A stretch of DNA of 64,000 nt, taken from Nonomuraea pusilla. GTDB lineage: Bacteria; Actinomycetota; Actinomycetes; Streptosporangiales; Streptosporangiaceae. The stretch spans positions 124,001 through 188,000 of the forward strand of contig NZ_FOBF01000016.1 in assembly GCF_900109355.1 (NCBI RefSeq), read 5' to 3'. The notes beneath the pieces are model-generated. The model did no database searches. It was not told the DNA's origin and saw only the letters and a list, made by a program, of their open reading frames with translations. The stretch's first letter is position 1. The number at the start of each line of letters is the position of its first letter. This document shows, in pieces, positions 9,797-18,776 of this stretch. The position numbers and the translations under genes were made by a program.

Positions 9797-10102
9797 CTAT
9801 GGATAGCTCTGGACCCGGTCCCCCCGCAGCTCCCTGGCCAGGTCGTTCCACCAGAGTGGGATATCGGCCTGCAGTTCCTTGAAGCGGCGCGCCACACGCA
9901 TGGCACATCCATCGGGATCCGTACCCAAATGACGACGTTTCACCGCCCCTTCCTGCCAGCGGTAAAAGCCGTCCCTGTAGCGCACGACGAGGCCGATCCA
10001 GACGGAGAGCGTCTCCCCGTCACCGACGTCGTACGCGGTGGTGACCCCCAGGCCATGCAGCTCCGCCCGGAGCTTCTCCGTGGCCGCATCGGCCTCGCTC
10101 AC
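9797..10102 (-). CDS. Small hypothetical actinobacterial protein
   Basis: 101 residues from the GTG at 10102, which has AGGGGG 6 nt upstream; a longer reading from 10150 has no ribosome site. The sequence is basic and aromatic (VWIGLVVRYRDGFYRWQEG; RRFKELQADIPLWWND), predicted mixed alpha/beta, without signal or membrane segment. I do not recognise a named family, though short proteins of this type are common in Streptosporangiales. No operon partner is obvious; the gap to the deacetylase downstream is 27 bp. Confidence 0.6.
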   Translation of the reverse strand: MSEADAATEKLRAELHGLGVTTAYDVGDGETLSVWIGLVVRYRDGFYRWQEGAVKRRHLGTDPDGCAMRVARRFKELQADIPLWWNDLARELRGDRVQSYP

Positions 10103-10222
10103 ACGCCACCCCCTGCCGACGTCGCGACGTTCACACCGGGATGTACCCATCGACGGGCATCAGCCGCCCAAGACATGGAGTAATCATGAAACTCCCGATG
10201 GTGATCAGGAGGCTGTTCCGCG

Positions 10223-10798
10223 TTATTGGTCGGGAGCCTCTCGCGGCTCGGCGACCACCATGACGAACCTGAGCTCCTCCTCCGCCTCGTTGGCGTAGCG
10301 GTGGGGGCGGTCTGCGGTGAACAGCACGGCGTCGCCCGCGCCGATGACGTGGGTCTTGCCGAACACGCTGAGGGTGAGCTCGCCGGCCAGCACGGTCAGC
10401 ATCTCGCGGGTGCCGGCGGGGTGGGCGTCGCCGTCGTGGTGCTCGCCCGGGGCGAGCCGCCAGTCCCACAGCTCCAGGATCATGGGCGTGTCGGCGCCGA
10501 CGAGCAGCCGTGCCTGCGTCTCGCCCTGCTGGAAGGTGACGACGTCGGCCTTGGGGACGATGCGGACCATCGGCACGTCGCCGACCTCGACCAGGCGGGC
10601 GACGGTGACCCCGAGCGCCGAGGCGATGCGGGTGAGCGTGGACACACTGGGGTTGGTGCGGCCCTGCTCCACCTGCACGAGCATCCCCCTGCTGACGCCG
10701 GACCTGGCGGCCAGCGCGTCGAGCGTGAGGCCGCGGTGCGCGCGGGTGGCCCGCACGTTGTTGGCGATGGCCTGGGTGATGATCTCGGGATCCTGCAT
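10223..10798 (-). CDS. XRE-type HTH plus cupin transcriptional regulator
   Basis: 191 residues from the ATG at 10798. An XRE helix-turn-helix covers about 8-62 (LTLDALAARSGVSRGMLVQV) and a C-terminal cupin barrel covers about 110-185 (LAPGEHHDGDAHPAGTREM; VLFTADRPHRYANEA), which would bind a small ligand. The architecture is that of local repressors such as PuuR relatives. It is divergent from an EamA exporter and a perfect inverted repeat lies between them, so it most likely controls that transporter and itself. Confidence 0.9.
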   Translation of the reverse strand: MQDPEIITQAIANNVRATRAHRGLTLDALAARSGVSRGMLVQVEQGRTNPSVSTLTRIASALGVTVARLVEVGDVPMVRIVPKADVVTFQQGETQARLLVGADTPMILELWDWRLAPGEHHDGDAHPAGTREMLTVLAGELTLSVFGKTHVIGAGDAVLFTADRPHRYANEAEEELRFVMVVAEPREAPDQ

Positions 10799-10821
10799 GC
10801 GGTGCAGTCTAGTGAACCCCG

Positions 10822-10853
10822 AGTACAACTCACTGCATCTCGTGTGTTGTACT
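10822..10853. promoter_or_regulatory. Candidate operator between the XRE-cupin regulator and the EamA exporter
   Basis: AGTACAAC (10822-10829) and GTTGTACT (10846-10853) form a perfect 8-bp inverted repeat with a 16-bp spacer in the 91-bp divergent intergenic region. It is the only marked dyad there and is the natural binding site for the adjacent HTH regulator. TGCATTGCATTG follows at 10859. Confidence 0.5.
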
Positions 10854-10889
10854 GACAGTGCATTGCATTGAACCGTTCGTGGAGGAAAC

Positions 10890-11723
10890 GTGACTGCGGT
10901 GATCCTGGCGACCGCGTGCGCGATCGTGTACGGCACGGCCGACTTCTTCGGCGGCCTGGCCACGCGCAGGTCCCGCGTGCTGGCTGTCGTCGCGCTGTCG
11001 CAGGTCGCCGGACTGGCGTTGATCCTGGTCCTGCTGCCGCTGCTGCCCGGACGCCTCGGCGGCGAGGACGTGCTCTGGGGCCTGGCCGCCGGCGTGTCGG
11101 GGGCGGCCGGTCTCGTGCTGTTCTACCGGGCGCTGGCCACCGGGGTGATGTCGGTCGTGGCACCGACCACCGCGGTCACCTCGGCGGCGCTGCCGGTGGT
11201 GTTCGGCCTGGCGACGGGCGAGCGGCCGTCGTTCTGGGCGCTGGTCGGCGTGGTGCTCGCGCTGGGGTCGGTGCTGCTGGTCAGCCAGAGCCCCGGCGGG
11301 GGCGAGGGCGCCTCGCCCGGCTCGGTGCTGGCCGCGCTCGCGGCGGGCGCCGGGTTCGGCGGCTTCTTCGTCCTGCTGGCGCTCGCACAGAAGGAGGCCG
11401 GGCTGTGGCCGCTGGTCGGCGCGCGGCTCTCGTCGATCTCCGTGGTGCTGCTGCTGGCCCTCGCCACCCGGCGGGCGCTGCGGCCCAGTGCCGGCGGGCT
11501 GCGCGTGATCGTGGCGGCGGGCACGCTCGACATGGCGGCCAACGTCCTCTACCTGCTGGCCAAGCAGCACGGGCTGCTGAGCCTGGTCGCGGTGCTGGTG
11601 TCGCTGTACCCGGCCAGCACGCTGGTGCTGGCCAGGCAGGTGCTGGGCGAGCGGCTGCGCGCCGTCCAGCTGGCGGGAGTCGCCTGCGCGCTGGGCGCGG
11701 TGGCCCTGATCGCCGTCGCCTGA
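10890..11723 (+). CDS. EamA/DMT-family transporter
   Basis: 277 residues with ten predicted membrane helices in the two repeated EamA halves (about 5-135 and 150-277; the second contains AANVLYLLAKQHGLLSLVAV). These drug/metabolite transporters usually export amino acids or related metabolites. The GTG at 10890 follows GGAGGAAAC closely. It is divergent from the XRE-cupin regulator, which suggests induction by the exported compound. Two exact 15-bp repeats follow at 11750-11779. Confidence 0.9.
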   Translation: MTAVILATACAIVYGTADFFGGLATRRSRVLAVVALSQVAGLALILVLLPLLPGRLGGEDVLWGLAAGVSGAAGLVLFYRALATGVMSVVAPTTAVTSAALPVVFGLATGERPSFWALVGVVLALGSVLLVSQSPGGGEGASPGSVLAALAAGAGFGGFFVLLALAQKEAGLWPLVGARLSSISVVLLLALATRRALRPSAGGLRVIVAAGTLDMAANVLYLLAKQHGLLSLVAVLVSLYPASTLVLARQVLGERLRAVQLAGVACALGAVALIAVA

Positions 11724-11749
11724 CCTGACCGCCATCCCTTCGACCGGCC

Positions 11750-11779
11750 GTCGCCTCGGTCGCCGTCGCCTCGGTCGCC
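11750..11779. repeat. Perfect tandem 15-bp duplication
   Basis: GTCGCCTCGGTCGCC occurs twice head to tail (11750-11764, 11765-11779), 26 bp after the EamA stop and outside any gene. Confidence 0.8.
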
Positions 11780-11803
11780 GGGGCGGGCGGCGGCCCGGCG
11801 GCG

Positions 11804-11832
11804 TTGCGTGATCGACAAGCGCTTGCTACGTT
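11804..11832 (+). promoter_or_regulatory. Promoter for a leaderless MEDS-HATPase mRNA
   Basis: TTGCGT (11804-11809), a 17-bp spacer and TACGTT (11827-11832), which ends 6 nt before the GTG at 11839. No ribosome site exists, so the mRNA should begin at the start codon. Confidence 0.6.
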
Positions 11833-11838
11833 TCGCGC

Positions 11839-12807
11839 GTGCACCCCGACCGGGCGCGGACCCGCGGCGAACCGCCGGTGCACGTCGCGGCGCCGTACGG
11901 GTCCGAGACCGCCTTCCTGGAGGCGACCGTTCCGCGTGTGCGCGCCGCGCTGTCCGAGGGCGGGCGCGTCCTGGCCGTCGTATGTCCCGAGCGGATGGGC
12001 CTGCTGGCCGTCGCTCTCGGCGTCGAGGCCGAGCGGATCGAGGTCCGCTCCCCCGCCTCCTGGTACGCCCACCCCCACCGCATGCTGGCCGCCTGCCACG
12101 AGTACGCCCGCGCCGGGCCCGTCCTGGTGGTGGGCGAGCCGCCCTGGGAGCGCCTGGACGACCGCACCGCCCGCGAGCTGGTGCGCTACGACGGGCTGCT
12201 CAACGCGGCGCTGCGCGGCGCCCCCGCCAGCCTGTTATGCCTGTACGACGAGCGCACGACCCCGCGCCAGGTGCTCGGCCTCTGCCCGGTCGTCCACCCG
12301 GTGGTGCTGGGAGCGGCCGGCGAGCGGCCGAGCGGGGGCTTCGTCGAGCCGCACGAGCTGGTGCTGGACGGCGACCTCGCGCCGCTGCCCGAGCCGGCGG
12401 AGGACGCCCACGTCGTACGGTTCACGGCCCGCGAGCTGAAACGGGTGCGCCAGGCGGTGGGCGACTACGCCAGGGCGGCGGGCATGCACCGCAACCTCAT
12501 CACGTCCATCGTGCTCAGCGTCTCGGAGATCGCGGCGAACAGCGTGGAGCACGGCGCCGGCCACGGCACGGTGACGATGTGGGTGGGGCGCGGCGGCGCG
12601 AACGGCGGCGGCGAGCTGGTCTGCGAGGTGGCCAACCCGGGCGGCGGCCTGGACGACCCGCTGCCCGGCTACCTGCCGCCGGAGCCCGAGTCCCCGAGGG
12701 GATACGGGCTCTGGATCAGCCGGCAGCTCTGCGACCTGGTGGAGCTGCGCGACCGCGACGGGGTGCTGCGGGTCCGCCTCCACCTGGGGCTGAGCGGCCC
12801 CTGCTGA
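11839..12807 (+). CDS. MEDS sensory domain fused to an RsbW-like HATPase
   Basis: 322 residues. The N-terminal part (about 10-185) resembles the MEDS (methanogen/methylotroph DcmR sensory) domain, including VLAVVCPERMGLLAVALGV and SPASWYAHPHRML. The C-terminal part (about 200-315) is a GHKL ATPase of the anti-sigma-factor RsbW type with N-box SEIAANSVEHG and GYGLWISRQLCDLV. Such fusions are common in filamentous actinobacteria, where they are thought to switch partner sigma or anti-anti-sigma factors. No partner is adjacent; the sigma gene downstream is of the SigR type and convergent. The GTG start fits the leaderless promoter. Confidence 0.85.
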   Translation: MHPDRARTRGEPPVHVAAPYGSETAFLEATVPRVRAALSEGGRVLAVVCPERMGLLAVALGVEAERIEVRSPASWYAHPHRMLAACHEYARAGPVLVVGEPPWERLDDRTARELVRYDGLLNAALRGAPASLLCLYDERTTPRQVLGLCPVVHPVVLGAAGERPSGGFVEPHELVLDGDLAPLPEPAEDAHVVRFTARELKRVRQAVGDYARAAGMHRNLITSIVLSVSEIAANSVEHGAGHGTVTMWVGRGGANGGGELVCEVANPGGGLDDPLPGYLPPEPESPRGYGLWISRQLCDLVELRDRDGVLRVRLHLGLSGPC

Positions 12808-12873
12808 CGTCCCGCGGGCGGAGCCCGCAGGGGCGGCACGGCCGGGTGGATCGGGGTGGTGAGGGGCGGCGGG

Positions 12874-13470
12874 TCAGGCCGCGGCGCGCTGGGCGGGCAG
12901 CCGGAGGGCGCCCTCCTCGCGGGCGTACTCCTCCAGCATGCCGCGCAGCTGGCGGCGGCCGCGGTGCAGGCGGGACATGACCGTGCCGATGGGGGTGCCC
13001 ATGCGCTCGGCGATCTCCTTGTAGGGGAAGCCCTCGACGTCGGCCAGGTAGACGGCCACGCGGAAGTCCTCGGGGAGCGCGCGAAGGGCGTTCATCACGA
13101 CGGTGTCGGGGAGCCGGTCGAGCGCCTCGGTCTCGGCGGAGCGCAGGCCCGTGGAGGAGTGGGACTCGGCGGCGTGCAGCTGCCAGTCCTCGATGTCCTC
13201 GGCGGCGGACAGCTTGGGCGAGCGCTGCTTCTTGCGGTAGTCGTTGATGAAGTTGTTGGTCAGGATCCGGTGCAGCCACGCCTTGAGGTTGGTGCCCTCG
13301 CGGAACTGGTGGTAGGAGGTGTACGCCTTGGCGACGGTCTCCTGCACGAGGTCCTCGGCGTCGGCGGCGTTCCGGGTGAGGCGCATCGCGGAGGCGAACA
13401 GCTGCGACGTCACCGGCACGACGTCGCGCTCGAACCAGTCCTGACGCTGTTCCTCAGTCATAGTGATCAA
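12874..13470 (-). CDS. sigR: ECF-type sigma factor, SigR/SigH ortholog
   Basis: About 198 residues from a TTG at 13470 that has AAGGGGG 6 nt upstream. Alternatives are the ATG at 13461 (ribosome site too far) and an ATG at 13509. Region 2 ([39 protein letters not shown]) and region 4 ([40 protein letters not shown]) match the thiol-oxidative-stress sigma factor SigR of Streptomyces, including the diagnostic IEDWQL and STGLRSAE stretches. The redox-sensing anti-sigma factor RsrA that normally follows sigR is absent: only 66 bp separate this stop from the convergent gene. Confidence 0.93.
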   Translation of the reverse strand: MITMTEEQRQDWFERDVVPVTSQLFASAMRLTRNAADAEDLVQETVAKAYTSYHQFREGTNLKAWLHRILTNNFINDYRKKQRSPKLSAAEDIEDWQLHAAESHSSTGLRSAETEALDRLPDTVVMNALRALPEDFRVAVYLADVEGFPYKEIAERMGTPIGTVMSRLHRGRRQLRGMLEEYAREEGALRLPAQRAAA

Positions 13471-13705
13471 GTCATTCCCCCTTGCGCGCACATCCCCCGG
13501 TTTCGGCATAGGCCGCCTGACGGCGTTACCATCTTCACAAGCCCCATGTAAGGGACGCGTTAGGGTTCCGCCTGGTCAGAAGGGGTTCAACGTCCATCTG
13601 CTCGCGGCGTGCGTGGTCACGTCCACGGCCGGACAAGATCTCATTATCATAACACTACCTGTCCAATTTCGCACTAATCGTGGCGAGAGTCACAAGAGAT
13701 AGCGT

Positions 13706-14785
13706 ATGAGGAAGAATTTCGTTGACCGCCACGATGCCTCGACCCGCCGCTGGGTGGCCGAGGCCGTACGCACGGTCGAAGCCGATGCCAACCGTAGCTG
13801 TGACACGCACCTGCACGTCTTTCCGCTGCCCTCCGACTGGGGTGTAAACCTCTACTTGAAAGACGAGTCGGTGCACCCCACCGGTTCACTCAAACACCGG
13901 CTGGCCCGCTCCCTGTTCCTCTACGGACTGGCCAACGGCTGGATCGGGCCGTCCACCACGATCATCGAGGCCTCCAGCGGGTCCACCGCCGTGAGCGAGG
14001 CCTACTTCGCCCGCCTGCTCGGGCTGCCCTTCATCGCCGTGATGCCGGCCTCCACGTCGCCGGAGAAGTGCCACCTCATCGAGTTCTACGGCGGCAAGTG
14101 CCACCTGGTGGACGACCCCTGCGCGATCTACGAGGAGTCGAACCGCCTGACCGCCGAGACCGGCGGCCACTTCATGGACCAGTTCACCTACGCCGAGCGG
14201 GCCACCGACTGGCGGGGCAACAACAACATCGCCGAGTCGATCTACGCGCAGATGGCGCTGGAGCCGCACCCCGAACCCTCCTGGATCGTGGTCGGCGCGG
14301 GCACCGGCGGCACGTCGTCCACCATCGGGCGCTACATCCGCTACCGCCGCCACGCCACCCGCCTGGCCGTCGCCGACCCCGAGGGCTCGGCCTTCTACCC
14401 CGCCTGGGTGTCGGGCGACCTGACCGTCACCGCCCCCGGGTCGCGCATCGAGGGCATCGGCAGGCCGCGCGTCGAGCCGTCGTTCCAGCCGGCGGTCATC
14501 GACCGCATGATCGCCGTGCCGGACGCCCGCTCGATCGCCGCCATGCACTGGACGCGCGAGGTCACCGGCCTCGACGTGGGCGGGTCCACCGGCACCAACA
14601 TGGCGGCCTGCGTGGACCTCGTCCGCGAGATGCGCGCGGCCGGCGAGCGGGGCAGCGTCGTCACGCTCGTCTGCGACCGCGGCGACCGCTACCGGGGCAC
14701 CTACGGCGACCCGGAATGGCTGGCCGCCCAGGGGCTCGACGTCGAGCCGCACCTGGACGACCTGCGCGCGTTCCTTCCCGGCTGA
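13706..14785 (+). CDS. PLP-dependent cysteine synthase-family protein, probable cysteine desulfhydrase (Cds1-like)
   Basis: 359 residues, fold-type II PLP enzyme. The Schiff-base lysine is Lys63 in PTGSLKHR, the substrate loop is ASSGSTA (89-95) and the phosphate-binding loop is GTGGTSS (199-205). Length and the motif pattern, including [15 protein letters not shown], match the actinobacterial Cds1 group (M. tuberculosis Rv3684), which breaks L-cysteine into H2S, pyruvate and ammonia, more than CysK or CysM. Cytoplasmic. Adjacency to an oxidative-stress sigma factor is suggestive for thiol homeostasis but they are divergent. An AT-rich stretch with TATCAT (13645-13650) upstream may be its -10. 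Confidence 0.88.
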   Translation: MRKNFVDRHDASTRRWVAEAVRTVEADANRSCDTHLHVFPLPSDWGVNLYLKDESVHPTGSLKHRLARSLFLYGLANGWIGPSTTIIEASSGSTAVSEAYFARLLGLPFIAVMPASTSPEKCHLIEFYGGKCHLVDDPCAIYEESNRLTAETGGHFMDQFTYAERATDWRGNNNIAESIYAQMALEPHPEPSWIVVGAGTGGTSSTIGRYIRYRRHATRLAVADPEGSAFYPAWVSGDLTVTAPGSRIEGIGRPRVEPSFQPAVIDRMIAVPDARSIAAMHWTREVTGLDVGGSTGTNMAACVDLVREMRAAGERGSVVTLVCDRGDRYRGTYGDPEWLAAQGLDVEPHLDDLRAFLPG

Positions 14786-14796
14786 GCCCGGGGCCG

Positions 14797-15759
14797 TCAG
14801 GCCCTCGCGGGGCCCACTCCGAAGATCTTGGCGACGTCGTCCAGGACGGAGTGGGCCCCCTGGATGCCCACGGCGGTCATCCAGGTCTGGTCGTCGACGT
14901 CGTGCTTCTGCCCCTTGAGCTTGCCCCACAGCGGGTTGGCGGTGAACTTCTCCTTCGGCGCCTCGGCCGTCGGGTCGGCGTAGGTCGCGACGAAGATGTG
15001 GTCGGCGTCGAGGTCGGCGATGCGCTCCTGGCTGACGTTGACCACGATGGTCTCGGTGGTGGTGGGCTGGCCCTGCGGCCGGGGGAACCCGACGTCCTTC
15101 ATGACGATCCCCGAGTACGACTTCTCCACGTACAGGCGGGTCGTCGGCTCACCGGCGAAGCGCACGATCGAGATGGTGGGCAGCTCGCCCTCCTTCTCCT
15201 TGATCTCCGTACCGATCTTGGCCGCGCGGTCCTCGTACGCCTTGATCGTGGCGTCGGCGAGCTGCTCCTTGCCGAGGGCCTGGCCTACCAGCCGCAGGTT
15301 CTCCTTCCAGATGGCGCCCGTCGTCTCGCTGAACACCGTCGGCGCGATCTTCGACAGCTTGTCGTACAGGGCCTCGTGCCTGACCTTGGCCGAGAGGATG
15401 AGGTCGGGCTTGAGCGCGGCGATCTTCTCCAGGCTCGGCTGCTCCAGCGTGCCGACCGTGGTGGCGTCCTTGCCGTACTTCTCCGCGACCTGGCCGAGGT
15501 AGGGCGGCAGGCCGCCCTCGATGGAGCGGTAGGTGGTGAAGCCCACCACCGGGGTCTCCAGGGTGAGCACGGCGTCGACGAAGCTCTGGTCGAGCGCGAC
15601 CACCCGCTTCGGCTGGGCCGGGATCGCGGTCTCGCCCATCGCGTGCTTGACCGTGCGGAACGGCTGGCCGGACGTGCCGCCCGCCGGCGGCTGGGTGGAG
15701 CCGCAGGCGGCCAGGCCCGCGAGCAGGACGGCGCCGATCAGCGCGCGCAACGGTCGCAT
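14797..15759 (-). CDS. Iron-siderophore ABC transporter substrate-binding lipoprotein
   Basis: 320 residues from the ATG at 15759, with AAGGGA upstream. Lipobox LAAC gives Cys19 as anchor. The remainder is a FecB/FhuD-type type III periplasmic-binding fold (PKRVVALDQSFVDAVLTLE; IAALKPDLILSAKVRH; ADHIFVATY). It would capture a ferric siderophore outside the membrane and hand it to the two FecCD permeases encoded divergently. The intergenic region holds iron boxes, so expression should be repressed by iron through an IdeR/DmdR-type regulator. Confidence 0.93.
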   Translation of the reverse strand: MRPLRALIGAVLLAGLAACGSTQPPAGGTSGQPFRTVKHAMGETAIPAQPKRVVALDQSFVDAVLTLETPVVGFTTYRSIEGGLPPYLGQVAEKYGKDATTVGTLEQPSLEKIAALKPDLILSAKVRHEALYDKLSKIAPTVFSETTGAIWKENLRLVGQALGKEQLADATIKAYEDRAAKIGTEIKEKEGELPTISIVRFAGEPTTRLYVEKSYSGIVMKDVGFPRPQGQPTTTETIVVNVSQERIADLDADHIFVATYADPTAEAPKEKFTANPLWGKLKGQKHDVDDQTWMTAVGIQGAHSVLDDVAKIFGVGPARA

Positions 15760-15777
15760 CGAGAGATCCCTTCCCAA

Positions 15778-15834
15778 GCTGAAGTAAGGCAAACCTAAAT
15801 TAGGTTAGCCCTGCCTAACCTGGCATACTTCAGC
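15778..15834. promoter_or_regulatory. Double iron box (IdeR/DmdR1-type) in a 57-bp dyad
   Basis: Between the divergent binding-protein and permease genes, AACCTAA-A-TTAGGTT (15792-15806) is a perfect palindrome, and AGGTTAG (15802-15808) pairs with CTAACCT (15815-15821). Both carry the TTAGGTTAG half-site of DtxR-family iron regulators. The whole region is flanked by GCTGAAGTA (15778-15786) and TACTTCAGC (15826-15834), so both promoters could be closed by one regulator assembly. Confidence 0.8.
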
Positions 15835-15862
15835 GGGATCGGGCAAACGGAGGAGGGACCGC

Positions 15863-16921
15863 ATGAGCGCAACCGCTGTGGCGCCGCGCCTGCGCGGCCT
15901 GCGCGCCCGGAGACTGTCCCTCCTCGCCGTCCTGCTCGCCGCGCTCCTGCTCGCCGCCGCGCTGAGCATCACCGTCGGCGCCAAGCCGGTGCCCCTGGCC
16001 GACGCCTGGCACGCGCTCACCGCCCCCACCGGCACCGACAACGACATCGTCATCCGCTCGCTGCGCGTGCCGAGGACCGCGCTCGGCGTCCTCGCCGGCA
16101 TCGCGCTGGGCGTCGCCGGCGCGCTCATGCAGGGCCACACCCGCAACCCCCTCGCCGACCCCGGCCTGCTCGGCGTCACGCAGGGCGCCGCGTTCGCGAT
16201 GGTCACGTCGATCGTCGTGTTCGGCGCGTCCAACCTGCTCGGCTACATCTGGCTCGGCCTGGCCGGCGCGCTCGCCGCCAGCGTCGCGGTGTTCGCGCTC
16301 GGCAGCGTCCGCGGCGGCCCCGGCGGCAGGGCGGCCGGCGGGGGCGGCCCCACCCCGGTCACGCTCGCGCTCGCCGGCACCGCCGTCAGCGCCCTGCTGT
16401 ACGCGCTGACCTCCGCCGTCGTCCTGCTCGACGAGCAGGCCATGGACGTGTTCCGCTTCTGGCAGTCCGGCTCGATCGCCGCCCGCGGCGGCGCCGTCGT
16501 CTGGCAGGTGCTGCCCTTCGTCCTCGCCGGCCTGGCGCTGGCCGCGGCCAACGCCCCCGGGCTCAACGCCCTGTCGCTCGGCGAGGACGTCGCGCGCGGG
16601 CTCGGCCAGAACATCGCCATGACCCGCGCCGTCGGCGTCGCCGCCGTCACCCTGCTGTCCGGGGCGGCCGTCGCGGCGTGCGGGTCGCTGTCGTTCGTCG
16701 GGCTGGTCGTGCCCCACCTGGCGCGCCCGCTGTCCGGCACCGACCACCGGTGGCTGCTGCCGTACTCGGGGCTGATCGGCGCGGCGCTGCTGCTGCTCGC
16801 CGACGTGATCGGCCGCGTGGTCGCCCCCCCGGGAGAGCTGGAGGTGGGCGTGGTGCTGGCCCTGATCGGCGCGCCGTTCTTCGTCCTGCTGGTACGCCGC
16901 AGGAAGCCGGTGCGGCTGTGA
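15863..16921 (+). CDS. FecCD-family siderophore permease, first subunit
   Basis: 352 residues with about ten membrane helices. FecCD signatures include [37 protein letters not shown] and the C-terminal [16 protein letters not shown] followed by [19 protein letters not shown]. It forms half of the membrane channel for ferric siderophore import. The ATG at 15863 follows GGAGGGACCGC. Its stop overlaps the second permease start by 4 bp (GTGA). Confidence 0.94.
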   Translation: MSATAVAPRLRGLRARRLSLLAVLLAALLLAAALSITVGAKPVPLADAWHALTAPTGTDNDIVIRSLRVPRTALGVLAGIALGVAGALMQGHTRNPLADPGLLGVTQGAAFAMVTSIVVFGASNLLGYIWLGLAGALAASVAVFALGSVRGGPGGRAAGGGGPTPVTLALAGTAVSALLYALTSAVVLLDEQAMDVFRFWQSGSIAARGGAVVWQVLPFVLAGLALAAANAPGLNALSLGEDVARGLGQNIAMTRAVGVAAVTLLSGAAVAACGSLSFVGLVVPHLARPLSGTDHRWLLPYSGLIGAALLLLADVIGRVVAPPGELEVGVVLALIGAPFFVLLVRRRKPVRL

Positions 16922-17961
16922 CCGCCCTCCCCGTACGCGTCGCCGGCCTGTCGTTCCGCGTGCGCCCGCGCGGCGTCGCCGTGACGCTGGCAGGACTGGC
17001 GGTCCTCGTCCTGCTCATGGCGCTGAACATGCGGCTCGGCAACATCTCCATGAGCCTCGGCTCGGTCGTCACCGGCGTCCTCGACCCCGCGAGCCCCGAC
17101 CACTTCGTGGTGATGGAGCTGCGCCTGCCCAGGGCGCTGGCCGGCGCGCTGGTCGGCGCCGCCCTGGCGCTGTCCGGCGCGATCACGCAGTCCGTGGCGC
17201 GCAACCCGCTGGCCAGCCCCGAAATCCTCGGCGTCACCACCGGCGCGTCCGTCGCCGTCGTCGCCGGGATCGTCGCGGCCGGCAACGTGTACGGCGGCGT
17301 CAGCGGCCTGCTGTCCACCCTCGGCGTCCCCGCGCTCGCCCTGCTCGGCGGCCTCACCGGCGCCGCCCTCGTGTACGCGCTGGCCTGGCGGCGCGGCCTG
17401 GACGGCTACCGCCTCGTGCTGGTCGGCATCGGCGTGGCCGCCGTGTTCACGAACGTGAAGTTCTGGCTCCTCACCATCGGCGACGTCGACGACACCGGCC
17501 GGGCGATGGTCTGGATCAGCGGCTCGCTCAACGCCCGCGGCTGGGAGCACGTCACGCCCGTGGCGCTGGCGCTGGCCGTCCTGGTGCCCGCGACCCTGCT
17601 CGGCGCCCGCTCGCTCGACGCGCTGCGCTTCGGCGACGACACCGTCACCGCGCTCGGCGTGCGGATGAACGCCGCCCGCGCGCTGATGATCCTGGCCGCC
17701 GTGCTGCTGGCGGCCGTCGCCACCGCCGCCGCGGGCCCCATCGCGTTCGTGGCGCTGGCCGCGCCGCAGATCGCGCTGCGCCTGGCCCGCACGGGCCGCC
17801 CGCCGCTGCTGTCGTCGGCCGTCGTCGGGGCGGTGCTCACGGCCGGCTCCGACCTGCTGGCCCGCACCGCCTTCTCCCCCGTCGAGCTGCCGGTCGGCGT
17901 CGTCACGGCCGTGCTGGGCGCGCCGTACCTGATCCACCTGATTTGGAGGGCACGTACGTGA
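16918..17961 (+). CDS. FecCD-family siderophore permease, second subunit
   Basis: 347 residues from the GTG at 16918, which overlaps the preceding stop. About ten helices and the same family signatures ([55 protein letters not shown]). It pairs with the first permease to form the heterodimeric channel. Longer upstream readings would run through the previous gene and are rejected. It in turn overlaps the ATPase start by 4 bp. Confidence 0.93.
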   Translation: MTALPVRVAGLSFRVRPRGVAVTLAGLAVLVLLMALNMRLGNISMSLGSVVTGVLDPASPDHFVVMELRLPRALAGALVGAALALSGAITQSVARNPLASPEILGVTTGASVAVVAGIVAAGNVYGGVSGLLSTLGVPALALLGGLTGAALVYALAWRRGLDGYRLVLVGIGVAAVFTNVKFWLLTIGDVDDTGRAMVWISGSLNARGWEHVTPVALALAVLVPATLLGARSLDALRFGDDTVTALGVRMNAARALMILAAVLLAAVATAAAGPIAFVALAAPQIALRLARTGRPPLLSSAVVGAVLTAGSDLLARTAFSPVELPVGVVTAVLGAPYLIHLIWRART

Positions 17962-18776
17962 GGCTGCAGGCCGCGAAGGTCAGGCTGGGCTACGGCGAGA
18001 GAGTCGTCGTCGACGGCCTCGACCTCGGGATCGAGGCCGGCACGGTGACCGCGATCATCGGCCCGAACGGGTGCGGCAAGTCGACGCTGCTGCGTGCGCT
18101 CGGCCGGCTGCTGAAGCCCATGGGCGGCGAGGTCCTGCTCGACGGCAAGCGCATCGACCGGCTCCCCACCCGCGAGGTGGCCAAGGTCCTCGGCGTGCTC
18201 CCGCAGGCGCCGACCGCGCCCGAGGGGCTGACCGTGGCCGACCTGGTGGCGCGGGGCAGGCACCCGCACCAGACGTGGTACCGGCAGTGGTCGTCGGGCG
18301 ACGAGGAGGCCGTCGCGGCCGCCCTGGAGATGACCGGCCTGGCCGACCTGGCCGAACGCCCCCTGGACGAGCTGTCAGGCGGTCAGCGGCAGCGCGCCTG
18401 GATCTCCATGGCCCTGGCCCAGGGCACCGACCTGCTGCTGCTCGACGAGCCCACCACCTTCCTCGACCTGGCCCACCAGGTGGAGGTGCTGGAACTGGTG
18501 CGCCACCTGCACCGGGCGGCCGGCCGGACCGTCGTCATGGTGCTGCACGACCTCAACCTCGCCGCCCGCTACGCCGACACGCTCGTCGCCATGCGGGCCG
18601 GGCGGGTCGCCGCCGCGGGCGCCCCGCGCGAGGTGCTGACCGAGGAGCTGATGGGCGAGGTGTTCGAGCTCGACGCCAAGGTCATCGAGGATCCGGTCGC
18701 GGGGACTCCGCTCGTGGTCCCGATCCGGCCGCGTCCTGCCCGGCAGGAGGGCGACCGGCCAGATCAGCGAGCGTGA
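17958..18776 (+). CDS. Siderophore ABC transporter ATPase (FecE/FepC-like)
   Basis: 272 residues from the GTG at 17958, with GGAGGG 7 nt upstream and a 4-bp overlap with the permease. Walker [10 protein letters not shown] (35-43), ABC signature LSGGQRQR (139-146) and Walker [14 protein letters not shown] (from 160) are intact, as is the H-loop [11 protein letters not shown]. It powers ferric-siderophore uptake. The last 95 bp are antisense to the 3' end of the convergent MFS gene, an unusually long overlap; both frames look real. Confidence 0.94.
   Translation: MRLQAAKVRLGYGERVVVDGLDLGIEAGTVTAIIGPNGCGKSTLLRALGRLLKPMGGEVLLDGKRIDRLPTREVAKVLGVLPQAPTAPEGLTVADLVARGRHPHQTWYRQWSSGDEEAVAAALEMTGLADLAERPLDELSGGQRQRAWISMALAQGTDLLLLDEPTTFLDLAHQVEVLELVRHLHRAAGRTVVMVLHDLNLAARYADTLVAMRAGRVAAAGAPREVLTEELMGEVFELDAKVIEDPVAGTPLVVPIRPRPARQEGDRPDQRA

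Noticed and set aside
10868-11728. Alternative plus-strand frame overlapping the EamA gene
   Set aside because: Arg/Gly/Ala-rich shadow of a clear ten-helix transporter.
12814-12828. Hairpin GCGGGC/GCCCGC between the MEDS-HATPase and sigR genes
   Set aside because: The loop is only 3 nt and the stem 6 bp, ordinary for this base composition. A terminator is possible but not distinctive.
13560-13600. SigR autoregulatory promoter (GGAAC-N18/19-GTT) upstream of the sigma gene
   Set aside because: GGAAC occurs on the minus strand at about the right distance, but no GTT is found 18-19 bp downstream.
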